Shown: piece after piece, positions 1-5,214 of the stretch | Layout of the letters: every line of letters begins with the position of its first letter | Position numbering within the stretch: position 1 is the stretch's first letter | Source: Candidatus Aminicenantota bacterium | GTDB lineage: Bacteria > Acidobacteriota > Aminicenantia > Aminicenantales > Aminicenantaceae | DNA length: 5,214 bases | Assembly (NCBI GenBank): GCA_016926925.1 | Contig: JAFGNQ010000212.1 | Span: forward strand, 1 to 5,214 | Reading direction: 5' to 3' | Position numbers and translations under genes: made by a program | The notes under the pieces: model-generated | The model's input: only the letters and a program-made list of their open reading frames with translations | Told to the model about the DNA's origin: nothing | Database searches by the model: none

Positions 1-2
1 GA

Positions 3-200
3 ATCAGCGGCAAAGGGTTGAAGCTGATCCGGGCATTGAATATTCCCTGGATCTTTTATGTCTCCTGCAATCCGGCCGCCCTTGCCCGGGATCTGTCCTG
101 GTTATCCGAGAATGGTTACAGGCCGGAAAAACTGCTCGGTTTCGATTTCTTCCCCCATACGCCGCACCTCGAATCCCTGGCCGTGCTTTCCAGGAAGTGA
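3..200 (+). CDS. RNA uracil-5-methyltransferase, TrmA/RumA (RlmC/RlmD) family, C-terminal fragment
   Basis: This is the last 65 residues of a SAM-dependent RNA (uracil-5-)-methyltransferase. The frame is open to the left edge, so the start lies outside the window, and the TTG at 18 is an internal Leu codon rather than a start. The fragment carries the family's catalytic motif YVSCNPAALARDL. Its Cys (codon 66-68) matches the nucleophile that attacks uracil C6 in E. coli RumA. Near the end, FPHTPHLESLAVLSRK holds the conserved Glu (codon 171-173) that acts as general base in the family. Both catalytic residues are therefore present and the C-terminus is complete, with stop TGA at 198-200. The Fe-S cluster and SAM-binding regions would lie upstream. 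Family assignment is firm. Whether the target is 23S rRNA (RlmD/RlmC type, most likely in bacteria) or tRNA (TrmA type) cannot be told from this piece. It converges with the - strand gene that ends at 219. Confidence 0.9.
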   Translation: MSGKGLKLIRALNIPWIFYVSCNPAALARDLSWLSENGYRPEKLLGFDFFPHTPHLESLAVLSRK

Positions 201-226
201 GGCACTCCGGCTGCGCCTTTAATTAA
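200..226 (+). terminator. Possible weak rho-independent terminator after the methyltransferase
   Basis: AGGCAC (200-205) can pair with GCGCCT (213-218) with one A/C mismatch and a 7-base loop. A short T/A-rich stretch, TTTAATT, follows. The stem starts at the stop codon of the + strand methyltransferase and reaches the stop codon of the convergent - strand gene, where a terminator is expected. The stem is short and the T tract is broken, so this is only a candidate. Read on the - strand the hairpin lacks a T tract. Confidence 0.3.
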
Positions 227-1223
227 AATCGGCGTTGAAGATGGGCAGCACTTTCAGGCCCTTCGGGTTGTCGCGGATGATGTTGATCAGGCCGATCTGG
301 AGACCTTTGTCCAGGCTCCAGGCGTAGTTGACGATGCCGATAGACAGGCCGCTGAGCGTTCCTCTGATATAGTTGAATGAACTGGCGGCGAGCCCCGAAA
401 GGCTCCCCTCTTTATCGACCATGATCGTAGCCCCGCCGATGAAAACGCCTTTGAGATTCTTTCCCCCGGCCCCAAAACCGGAGACTATCAGTCCACGCAC
501 TTCGGGGGCTCCGGCACCGAGCCCGCAGATTCCGATCCCGGTGAACCGCTTGCCGGCTCCTACTCCGATTCCGCCTACGGCGATCCCTGTGAAGTCCCCT
601 CCGGTGCCGACGCCCAGGCCTCCAATAGCGAGGCCGGTCAGATCCTTACCTGCGCCGATGCCCAGGCCTCCGATGCAGATCCCATTCAGATTGCTGCCCG
701 CGCCCACACCCAAACCGCCAATACTTAATCCGGTGACGTTTTTGCCTGATCCTAACCCGAGCCCGCCGATGTTGATTCCTGAGAGATTCTCTCCTGCACC
801 CACGCCGAGTCCGCCGATGTTGATACCGGAAAGGTTATCTCCAGCGCCCGCGCCGAGCCCGCCGATGTTCAGACCGGTCATGCTTTTTTCAGCGGCAACG
901 CCCAGGAGGCCCAACTGGATACCGTATAGATCCCCGCCGCCGGGAATGAACCCGAGGGAAAGACCCCTGACAACGGCGTCTTTATTATCTTTGCGTGGTG
1001 TCCAGATCGTGAAGTTCACGCCTGTAATACGCTGAACCTGGCTGTCCCGGAAGTTGAACCGAAGCCCTGTGAACTCCTTGGAATTCCCGATGCTCAGCCC
1101 CCATTTCTTCGAGGGGATATCCAGACTCTGGCTGAAAAGGACATGGCCCGAGGCGATTCCAAAGGCCAGCAAAAGGCCGACCATCATCTTCAAATGGAAC
1201 ATAAATCGTTTTGAATTTTCCAT
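219..1223 (-). CDS. Secreted glycine-rich 16-residue tandem-repeat protein (LA_2272-like surface repeat family)
   Basis: A 334-residue exported protein of unknown function. The N-terminus has a basic segment (residues 1-12) followed by a hydrophobic core (about 13-30, MMVGLLLAFGIASGHVLF), which reads as a Sec signal peptide. There is no lipobox Cys. Residues 101-228 hold eight consecutive 16-residue units with consensus G-[LI]-x-[IV]-G-G-[LI]-G-x-G-[AST]-G-x-x-[LVF]-[STN]; the first unit (101-116) is degenerate. Two 15-residue units (229-258) follow, then a looser region. The C-terminus (about 290-334, LSGLSIGIVNYAWSLDKG, then GLQIGLINIIRDNPKGLKVL) resembles the end of proteins called LA_2272 family surface repeat proteins, as I recall them. 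The regular Gly and aliphatic spacing suggests a beta-solenoid or other repetitive beta fold; that is inference. Start ATG 1223 is supported by GGAGAG at 1230-1235, six bases upstream, and by the signal peptide beginning there. It lies downstream of the mutase gene but has its own likely promoter. Confidence 0.85.
   Translation of the reverse strand: MENSKRFMFHLKMMVGLLLAFGIASGHVLFSQSLDIPSKKWGLSIGNSKEFTGLRFNFRDSQVQRITGVNFTIWTPRKDNKDAVVRGLSLGFIPGGGDLYGIQLGLLGVAAEKSMTGLNIGGLGAGAGDNLSGINIGGLGVGAGENLSGINIGGLGLGSGKNVTGLSIGGLGVGAGSNLNGICIGGLGIGAGKDLTGLAIGGLGVGTGGDFTGIAVGGIGVGAGKRFTGIGICGLGAGAPEVRGLIVSGFGAGGKNLKGVFIGGATIMVDKEGSLSGLAASSFNYIRGTLSGLSIGIVNYAWSLDKGLQIGLINIIRDNPKGLKVLPIFNADFN
540..923 (-). 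repeat. Eight tandem 48-bp coding repeats
   Basis: In-frame 48-bp units encode the eight 16-residue repeats (residues 101-228) of the secreted protein. The unit nearest the start codon is the most diverged. Two shortened 45-bp units continue down to about position 450. At DNA level the copies differ at many third positions. For example, the GLxIGGLG core uses GGC/GGG/GGA/GGT and CTC/TTG/CTG mixes in different units, while the Gly positions are kept. The array is therefore not a fresh duplication: the protein pattern is kept more tightly than the DNA. Confidence 0.9.
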
Positions 1224-1229
1224 GCGCTA

Positions 1230-1294
1230 CTCTCCGGTGCGAATTCGACAGAATTTTCGTATTCATTATAAGAGACGAGAAAAGAGCCGAAAAA
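1230..1294 (-). promoter_or_regulatory. Likely promoter and ribosome binding site of the repeat-protein gene
   Basis: Read on the - strand, a perfect TATAAT lies at 1270-1265, about 40 bases upstream of the ATG at 1223, which would give a leader of about 35 bases. At 17-base spacing the -35 position (1293-1288) is TTTTCG, which is weak; the stretch upstream is T-rich. The Shine-Dalgarno GGAGAG is at 1235-1230. The -10 box and leader length fit a sigma-70-type promoter, but the -35 box is poor. Confidence 0.5.
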
Positions 1295-1340
1295 GTTTAA
1301 TGAAATTGGTTGTCGGTGCTTTCTTAATAGTCAAGACAGG

Positions 1341-1367
1341 ATGCCGGCTATTCCCCGGGGAAGGCAT
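1341..1367. other. Inverted repeat just downstream of the mutase gene
   Basis: ATGCC (1341-1345) pairs with GGCAT (1363-1367), and between them sits the perfect 12-base palindrome TTCCCCGGGGAA (1351-1362). Folded, this gives a 5-bp outer stem, a one-sided 5-base bulge, and an inner TTCC/GGAA stem with a CCGG loop. It begins three bases past the mutase stop codon on the - strand, so it could mark the mRNA 3' end. No T tract follows, so it is not a standard intrinsic terminator. It could also be a protein-binding site for the repeat gene's promoter region. Confidence 0.4.
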
Positions 1368-1370
1368 AAC

Positions 1371-2747
1371 TCATTGGTGCGATGAGTTCAGATTCTTGAT
1401 CACAGACTCTATGGTCTGTTCCACTTCCTTTTTAATGGTTTTGAGGTCCGACTCGGTATCGGCCTCAAAGCGCAGCACGAGAGCTCCTTGTGTGTTGGAG
1501 GCGCGGACCAAGGCCCACCCTTTGGGATAGATGGCTCTCACGCCGTCGATATCGATAACCGGCAGGCGGGCTGCAAGCTCTTCCTTGACGCCGTCGACAA
1601 TCTTGAATTTGACCTCGTCGGAGGCATAGATCCTGATTTCGGGCGTGTTGTACGTGCGCGGGAGGTCCGAGAGCAGCTCGGATAATTTTTTCTCGGTGCG
1701 TGAAAGAATCTCCAAAACCCGGGCTGAGGCATAGATGGCATCATCGAACCCGAAAAAGCGATCCGCGAAAAATATATGTCCGCTCATCTCTCCGGCCAAG
1801 AGGGCTTTTTCTTCCTTGATTTTTTTCTTGATCAGCGAGTGGCCTGTCTTCCACATAATGGGCCGCCCCCCCAGCCGTTTGATCTCATCGTAGAGAAGCT
1901 TGGAGGCCTTGACTTCGGAAATGACGGCCGCCCCGGGATTTTGCGGGAGGATGTCTCTGGCAAAGAGGATCATGAGCGTATCCCCCCAAATGATATCCCC
2001 CTTGTCGTCGATGACGCCGATGCGGTCGCTGTCTCCGTCGTAGGCGATTCCAAGGTCGGCCTTTGTCTCTGCGACCTTTTGGATCAGATCTTCGAGGGCT
2101 TCGGGAAGTGTCGGATCCGGATGATGATTAGGGAAATGACCATCCATTTCACAGTAGAGCGGAATGACCTCGCACCCCAATTCCTGGAAAATGGGGACGG
2201 CTACAAAACCTCCTGTGCCGTTTCCCGCATCCACGACCACTTTCAATTTCCGTGCCAACGAGATGTTATTTATGATCCAGGAATGGTAGTCCGGAATAAC
2301 CTGGTAGTGTTTCGTCGTTCCTTTGTTCTCTTGTACAAACCGGCCGCTTTCAATGATGCTGTAGATTTCTTGGATTGTTTCCCCGTAGAGCGTCTCCTTC
2401 CCGACCATCATCTTGAATCCGTTGTACTCGGGGGGGTTGTGGGATCCCGTGATCATCACACCGGCGTCCATCGGTTTTTGGTACATGGTGAAATAGAGCA
2501 GCGGTGTGGGGATGGTCCCCAGATGGGTTACAGAACAGCCTGTCTGGAGAAGCCCGCGGCTCAGGACATCTGCAAAAAGAGGCGAGCTCAGCCGACAGTC
2601 CCCGCCCAGGGCGACTTCCTTGCAGCCTTGATTCCGGAAGTAGGTCCCGATCCCCTTTCCCAGCAGGGTTACGGTTTCCGGCGTCAGATCCTTGTCCACG
2701 ATGCCGCGGATGTCGTACTCTCTGAATATTTCTTTTCGGATTTTCAT
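1371..2747 (-). CDS. manB: Phosphomannomutase/phosphoglucomutase (AlgC/ManB type)
   Basis: A 458-residue cytoplasmic alpha-D-phosphohexomutase, full length for the family (about 450-465). It interconverts hexose 6-phosphates and 1-phosphates through a phosphoserine, feeding GDP-mannose or UDP-glucose synthesis for surface polysaccharides. All four active-site loops are visible: TGSHNPPEYNG (100-110) with catalytic Ser102; the metal-binding YDGDSDR (236-242) with three Asp; the sugar-selecting GEMSGH (319-324); and the phosphate-binding RASNTQG (415-421). The N-terminal YDIRGIVDKDL (11-21) is also typical. GEMSGH is the signature of dual PMM/PGM enzymes such as AlgC, so mannose and glucose phosphates are both plausible substrates; preference cannot be told. 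Start ATG 2747 is supported by GAGGGGG (2759-2753), five bases upstream, which overlaps the kdsC stop codon. The gap to kdsC is 10 bases, so the two are almost certainly cotranscribed and may be translationally coupled. The symbol manB is by family; algC would be equally fair. Confidence 0.93.
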   Translation of the reverse strand: MKIRKEIFREYDIRGIVDKDLTPETVTLLGKGIGTYFRNQGCKEVALGGDCRLSSPLFADVLSRGLLQTGCSVTHLGTIPTPLLYFTMYQKPMDAGVMITGSHNPPEYNGFKMMVGKETLYGETIQEIYSIIESGRFVQENKGTTKHYQVIPDYHSWIINNISLARKLKVVVDAGNGTGGFVAVPIFQELGCEVIPLYCEMDGHFPNHHPDPTLPEALEDLIQKVAETKADLGIAYDGDSDRIGVIDDKGDIIWGDTLMILFARDILPQNPGAAVISEVKASKLLYDEIKRLGGRPIMWKTGHSLIKKKIKEEKALLAGEMSGHIFFADRFFGFDDAIYASARVLEILSRTEKKLSELLSDLPRTYNTPEIRIYASDEVKFKIVDGVKEELAARLPVIDIDGVRAIYPKGWALVRASNTQGALVLRFEADTESDLKTIKKEVEQTIESVIKNLNSSHQ

Positions 2748-2757
2748 GATTTCCCCC

Positions 2758-3315
2758 TCAGGTCAGTTTGGAAACCTCTCTGGGATCGGCTTTGAGGTTT
2801 TTGACGCGCTCTTGAATGTTCCCCCACTTGTCTTGGGCGCTGAAGATGAATTCGATAAATTCTCTCACTGCTCCCCTTCCCCCCTCAAGAGAGGAGATGA
2901 AGTGGCAGTGTTTTTTGACTTCGGGATGGGCGTCCGCCACGGCTCCGGCGAAGCCCACGGCTTTCATGACCTCGAGGTCTCCGAGGTCGTCCCCGATATA
3001 GGCGATCTCTTCGTGGCTCAACTTGTGTTTCTCGAGAATCTCCTGCAGGATTTGTGTTTTGTTCAAAATGCCTTGGTGGAGCTCTTCTATTTTCAGCCTC
3101 TCAGCCCGTTTTACCAGTGCTTTTGAGGTTTTTCCGGTGATGATGCCCGTCTTGAAACCGACCAGGCGAGCCAAAAGAATGCCCATGCCGTCCTTCACAT
3201 TGTACGACTTCAGCTCCTCTCCGTCGGGAAGCACGATCAGCGCCCCATCGGTCAGGGTTCCATCGACGTCCATGAGGATCATTTTGATTTTTCGGGCGCG
3301 GCTCTTGTTATCCAT
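2758..3315 (-). CDS. kdsC: 3-deoxy-D-manno-octulosonate 8-phosphate phosphatase (HAD family)
   Basis: A 185-residue capless C1/C0-type HAD phosphatase that hydrolyses KDO 8-phosphate to KDO and phosphate in the cytoplasm, the third step of KDO synthesis. Motif I is LMDVDGTLTDG, with nucleophile Asp16 and acid/base Asp18. Motif II is the Thr of ITGKTS (Thr60). The motif III Lys is in QGILNK (Lys86), and motif IV is GDDLGD (108-113). The KdsC-specific tail GGRGAVRE (145-152) is present, and ADAHPEV (128-134) is also typical. It continues about 33 residues past that motif. Two starts are possible. I prefer ATG 3315, which has GGAG (3327-3324) eight bases upstream and overlaps the kdsD stop as TGATG. 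A GTG at 3336 would add seven residues inside kdsD but has no ribosome binding site. The gene sits between kdsD and the mutase. The pathway neighbours make this KdsC rather than another small HAD phosphatase. Confidence 0.94.
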   Translation of the reverse strand: MDNKSRARKIKMILMDVDGTLTDGALIVLPDGEELKSYNVKDGMGILLARLVGFKTGIITGKTSKALVKRAERLKIEELHQGILNKTQILQEILEKHKLSHEEIAYIGDDLGDLEVMKAVGFAGAVADAHPEVKKHCHFISSLEGGRGAVREFIEFIFSAQDKWGNIQERVKNLKADPREVSKLT

Positions 3316-4286
3316 CAGAACATCTCCGTCCGCCACAGGTCGTGCAAATGGATGAGCCCTTCCAGAATATTCTGGTCGTTGACGACGACCAAAGATGTCA
3401 CCTTATGCTCTTCCATAATGTTGAGGGCTTTGGTGGCCAATTCCTCCTTGTCGATTGTAATCGGATCGGATGTCATGCAGTCTTTGCATTTTTTCTGGAG
3501 AAATGTCTTGCCGTACCGTTGCATCATCCGGCGCAAATCCCCATCCGTAACGATGCCCAAAAGCGTCCTCTCTTGGTCGATAACGCATGTCATGCCCAGT
3601 TTCTTTTTGGTGATTTCTTCCAGAACCTCCTTCATAGGCGTGTGCAGTCCGACCAAGGGTATTTTCCCCCCGGTGTGCATCAGCGTCTTGATTTTGAGGA
3701 GTTTCTTTCCGGCCTGCCCCTTGGGATGAACCGAAGCAAAATCCTGTTCGGTGAATCCTTTTTTTGTCATGAGCGCGATAGCCAGGGCGTCTCCCAGGGC
3801 TAAGGATGCCGTTGAACTGGCGGTGGGAACCATCCCGATCGGCTCGGCTTCTTTTTCCACTCTGGCCTCAAGCACGATGTCGCTGTATTGGGCGAGTTTT
3901 GAGCTCTTATTGCCGGTGATGCTGATGAGCTTCACACCGATCCGTTTCACGAATTCAAGAAGGTCCACGATCTCCCTCGTGTCCCCGCTGTAGGAGATGG
4001 CCAGAAGGATATCTTCCTTGCAGATCATTCCGAGGTCTCCATGGCCTGCCTCAGCAGGATGAATGAATAAAGCCGGCGTGCCGCAGCTGGCCAGGGTCGA
4101 AGCGATCTTTCGTCCGATGATCCCGGATTTCCCCATCCCCATGACGATGACCCGGGCTCTGGATCGGGAAAGGAGATCCACGGCAGAAGCAAAATCATCA
4201 TTCAGCCTTGAGGCTAAAGCCCTGACGGCATCGGCCTCGATCTCGAGAACATTTTTTCCCGTCCGGATGATCTGTTCTTTTTTCAT
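3315..4286 (-). CDS. kdsD: D-arabinose 5-phosphate isomerase (KdsD/KpsF/GutQ family, SIS plus two CBS domains)
   Basis: A 323-residue cytoplasmic aldose-ketose isomerase (E. coli KdsD is 328) that converts ribulose 5-phosphate to arabinose 5-phosphate, the sugar donor for KDO. The SIS domain covers about residues 33-175, with VMGMGKSGIIGRKIAST (48-64), the conserved HPAEAGHGDLGM (76-87), SYSGDT (98-103) and VPTASSTASLALGDALA (153-169). FASVHPKGQAGKKLL (183-197) carries the conserved His187. Two CBS domains follow, about 204-260 (GIVTDGDLRR, 244-253) and 267-323 (MTSDPITI, ending GLIHLHDLWR); in the family these are thought to be regulatory. I chose ATG 4286 because AAGGA (4297-4293) lies six bases upstream. 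An ATG at 4313 would add nine residues but has no ribosome binding site. The stop overlaps the kdsC start by one base. Lying between kdsA and kdsC, it is the biosynthetic KdsD rather than a sugar-alcohol operon GutQ. Confidence 0.93.
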   Translation of the reverse strand: MKKEQIIRTGKNVLEIEADAVRALASRLNDDFASAVDLLSRSRARVIVMGMGKSGIIGRKIASTLASCGTPALFIHPAEAGHGDLGMICKEDILLAISYSGDTREIVDLLEFVKRIGVKLISITGNKSSKLAQYSDIVLEARVEKEAEPIGMVPTASSTASLALGDALAIALMTKKGFTEQDFASVHPKGQAGKKLLKIKTLMHTGGKIPLVGLHTPMKEVLEEITKKKLGMTCVIDQERTLLGIVTDGDLRRMMQRYGKTFLQKKCKDCMTSDPITIDKEELATKALNIMEEHKVTSLVVVNDQNILEGLIHLHDLWRTEMF

Positions 4287-4409
4287 GGTGTATCCTTGTT
4301 GCGTAATGTTCATCGCACTAATGACTGATTAGGTTTGCATTAAAGCTTAAAAATCTGAACTGAGCGTAGACATTCCTTCAGGTTCATTTGCTTGCTCTTA
4401 ACCAGACAC
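4287..4409 (-). other. kdsA-kdsD intergenic gap
   Basis: A 123-base gap, A+T-richer than the flanking genes, separates kdsA from kdsD. It holds the kdsD ribosome binding site (AAGGA, 4297-4293). A very weak hairpin candidate is formed by CTGAA (4381-4377 read on the - strand) and TTCAG (4359-4355), followed by ATTTTT. I find no convincing -35/-10 pair. The gap is wide compared with the 10-base gap and the overlap further along, so an internal promoter or partial terminator here is possible but not shown. Confidence 0.4.
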
Positions 4410-5214
4410 TCATGAGTATGATGATCCGTGCGTATCGACCGCTTTTTTTAGGCGAAGCAGAGAGGTGCAGAATTCATGTAAAGCGTTCAATTTAAATGAG
4501 TTACTGCTGTCAGAGAGGGCCTGCGAGGGATGGTCGTGGATTTCGAGGAACAGACCGTCTGCTCCGACGCTGATCCCCGCGCGTGCGATGTGAGGGATGT
4601 ACTCGGCGTCTCCTCCGGAAACGATGCCCTGCCCACCCGGTTTCTGAACACTGTGCGAGGCATCGATGACCACGGGAAAGCCGTATTTCTTCATGATGGG
4701 AATCGACCGGGGATCGAAGATGAGCGTATTGTATCCGAAGCATGTTCCCCGCTCTGTGAGGATGATCTTGTCATTTCCCTGGCTGAGGGATTTGTCACAG
4801 ACGTTCTTGATATCCTGGGGAGAAAGGAACTGTCCTTTTTTGATATTCAAGGGCTTTTGTGTTTTGGCGGCCTCCACAATCAAATCCGTTTGCCGGCAGA
4901 GAAATGCAGGGATCTGAATGACGTCCAGAACTTCTGCGGCTTTGGCCACCTGATGGGTCTCGTGGACATCGGAGAGAACCGGAATACGGAGCGTCTGTTT
5001 GATCGTCTCAAGGATGGCCAGGCCTTTGTCGATTCCCGGCCCCCGGTAGGAGCTGATCGAGGATCGGTTGGCCTTGTCGTAAGACGCCTTGAAGATGAAT
5101 GGGATTCCTAGATCAGAACAGACTTCCTGGATGGCTTGGGCCATGCGGAGAGCATGGCCCTCCGATTCGATCACGCAAGGCCCTCCGATCAAGAACAGAG
5201 GCTGCGTCCCTCCA
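4410..5214 (-). CDS. kdsA: KDO 8-phosphate synthase (2-dehydro-3-deoxyphosphooctonate aldolase), metal-dependent type, 5' end truncated
   Basis: It condenses phosphoenolpyruvate with arabinose 5-phosphate to KDO 8-phosphate in the cytoplasm. In the window are 267 in-frame residues (5213 down to the stop at 4410). The frame is open through the right edge with PLFLIGGPCVIES near the N-terminus, so the TTG at 5192 is an internal Leu and the true start is just outside. Numbering from 5213, I see KASYDKANRSS (42-52), SDVHE (81-85), QIPAFLCRQTDL (100-111), NIKKGQFLSP (123-132), LTERGTCFGYN (152-162) and DASHSVQKPGG (184-194). LEIHDHP is at 223-229 and LSDSSNS at 233-239. Cys13, His187, Glu224 and Asp235 match the metal ligands known from the Aquifex aeolicus enzyme (Cys11, His185, Glu222, Asp233) with identical spacing. 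The KANRSS motif separates it from the related DAHP synthases. It is first in the local order kdsA-kdsD-kdsC. Confidence 0.95.
   Translation of the reverse strand, partial: GGTQPLFLIGGPCVIESEGHALRMAQAIQEVCSDLGIPFIFKASYDKANRSSISSYRGPGIDKGLAILETIKQTLRIPVLSDVHETHQVAKAAEVLDVIQIPAFLCRQTDLIVEAAKTQKPLNIKKGQFLSPQDIKNVCDKSLSQGNDKIILTERGTCFGYNTLIFDPRSIPIMKKYGFPVVIDASHSVQKPGGQGIVSGGDAEYIPHIARAGISVGADGLFLEIHDHPSQALSDSSNSFKLNALHEFCTSLLRLKKAVDTHGSSYS

Noticed and set aside
18..200. The methyltransferase fragment as a complete 60-residue small protein starting at TTG 18
   Set aside because: The frame continues open to the left edge and the residues match the C-terminal end of a roughly 400-residue family, so it is a cut gene, not a small one.
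373..1035. A 220-codon + strand open frame, rich in proline (PAPTPxPP repeats)
   Set aside because: It is the antisense image of the Gly-rich repeats in the secreted protein: Gly codons GGN read as Pro/Ala-type codons on the other strand. It has no credible ribosome binding site, and the - strand frame has a signal peptide and a recognisable C-terminal cap.
985..1266. A 93-codon - strand frame starting upstream of the repeat-protein gene
   Set aside because: It overlaps the signal peptide region of the repeat protein in another frame, has no recognisable features, and its ATG sits at the predicted promoter.
1776..2795. A 339-codon + strand open frame
   Set aside because: It lies antisense to the mutase, whose catalytic motifs are intact; the translated + strand product shows no recognisable domain. 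Long antisense frames are common in G+C-rich third-position genes.
3315..4313. Longer kdsD from ATG 4313
   Set aside because: No ribosome binding site precedes 4313, whereas ATG 4286 has AAGGA six bases upstream and gives the family's usual N-terminus.
4350..4381. Hairpin CTGAA/TTCAG with a following ATTTTT on the - strand, a possible terminator after kdsA
   Set aside because: The stem is only five mostly A/T pairs around a 17-base loop, which is too weak to call. It is mentioned only within the intergenic gap entry.

Overview
The window looks like a chromosomal segment of a Gram-negative bacterium. Three of its genes make 3-deoxy-D-manno-octulosonate (KDO), the inner-core sugar of lipopolysaccharide (LPS), and a fourth encodes an exported repeat protein of the kind seen at bacterial surfaces. 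Base composition is even to slightly GC-rich by eye. The phylum cannot be fixed from the sequence. A deltaproteobacterial-like or Acidobacteriota/Aminicenantota-like lineage is a guess based on the gene mix.

Layout, left to right. Bases 1-200 (+ strand) are the tail of a TrmA/RumA-type RNA uracil-5-methyltransferase that enters from the left edge. Everything else is on the - strand, so transcription runs right to left. In transcription order the genes are: kdsA (5' end cut by the right edge, ends 4410); a 123-base gap; kdsD (4286-3315); kdsC (3315-2758), whose start overlaps the kdsD stop as TGATG; a phosphomannomutase/phosphoglucomutase (2747-1371), whose ribosome binding site overlaps the kdsC stop; a 147-base gap with a good TATAAT box; and a secreted glycine-rich 16-residue-repeat protein (1223-219). 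The last gene converges with the methyltransferase across only 18 bases.

How they work together. KdsD makes arabinose 5-phosphate, KdsA condenses it with phosphoenolpyruvate to KDO 8-phosphate, and KdsC removes the phosphate to give KDO. The activating enzyme KdsB is not in the window. The hexose-phosphate mutase is tightly coupled behind kdsC and probably supplies mannose-1-P or glucose-1-P for LPS core, O-antigen or other surface glycan. The repeat protein probably has its own promoter.

Most of the window is ordinary envelope-sugar metabolism. The part least explained is the exported repeat protein: eight consecutive 16-residue units (48 bp each) with a characteristic C-terminal cap and no assigned function. 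I see no mobile element, CRISPR array, tRNA or rRNA, and no evidence of a new multi-gene system.
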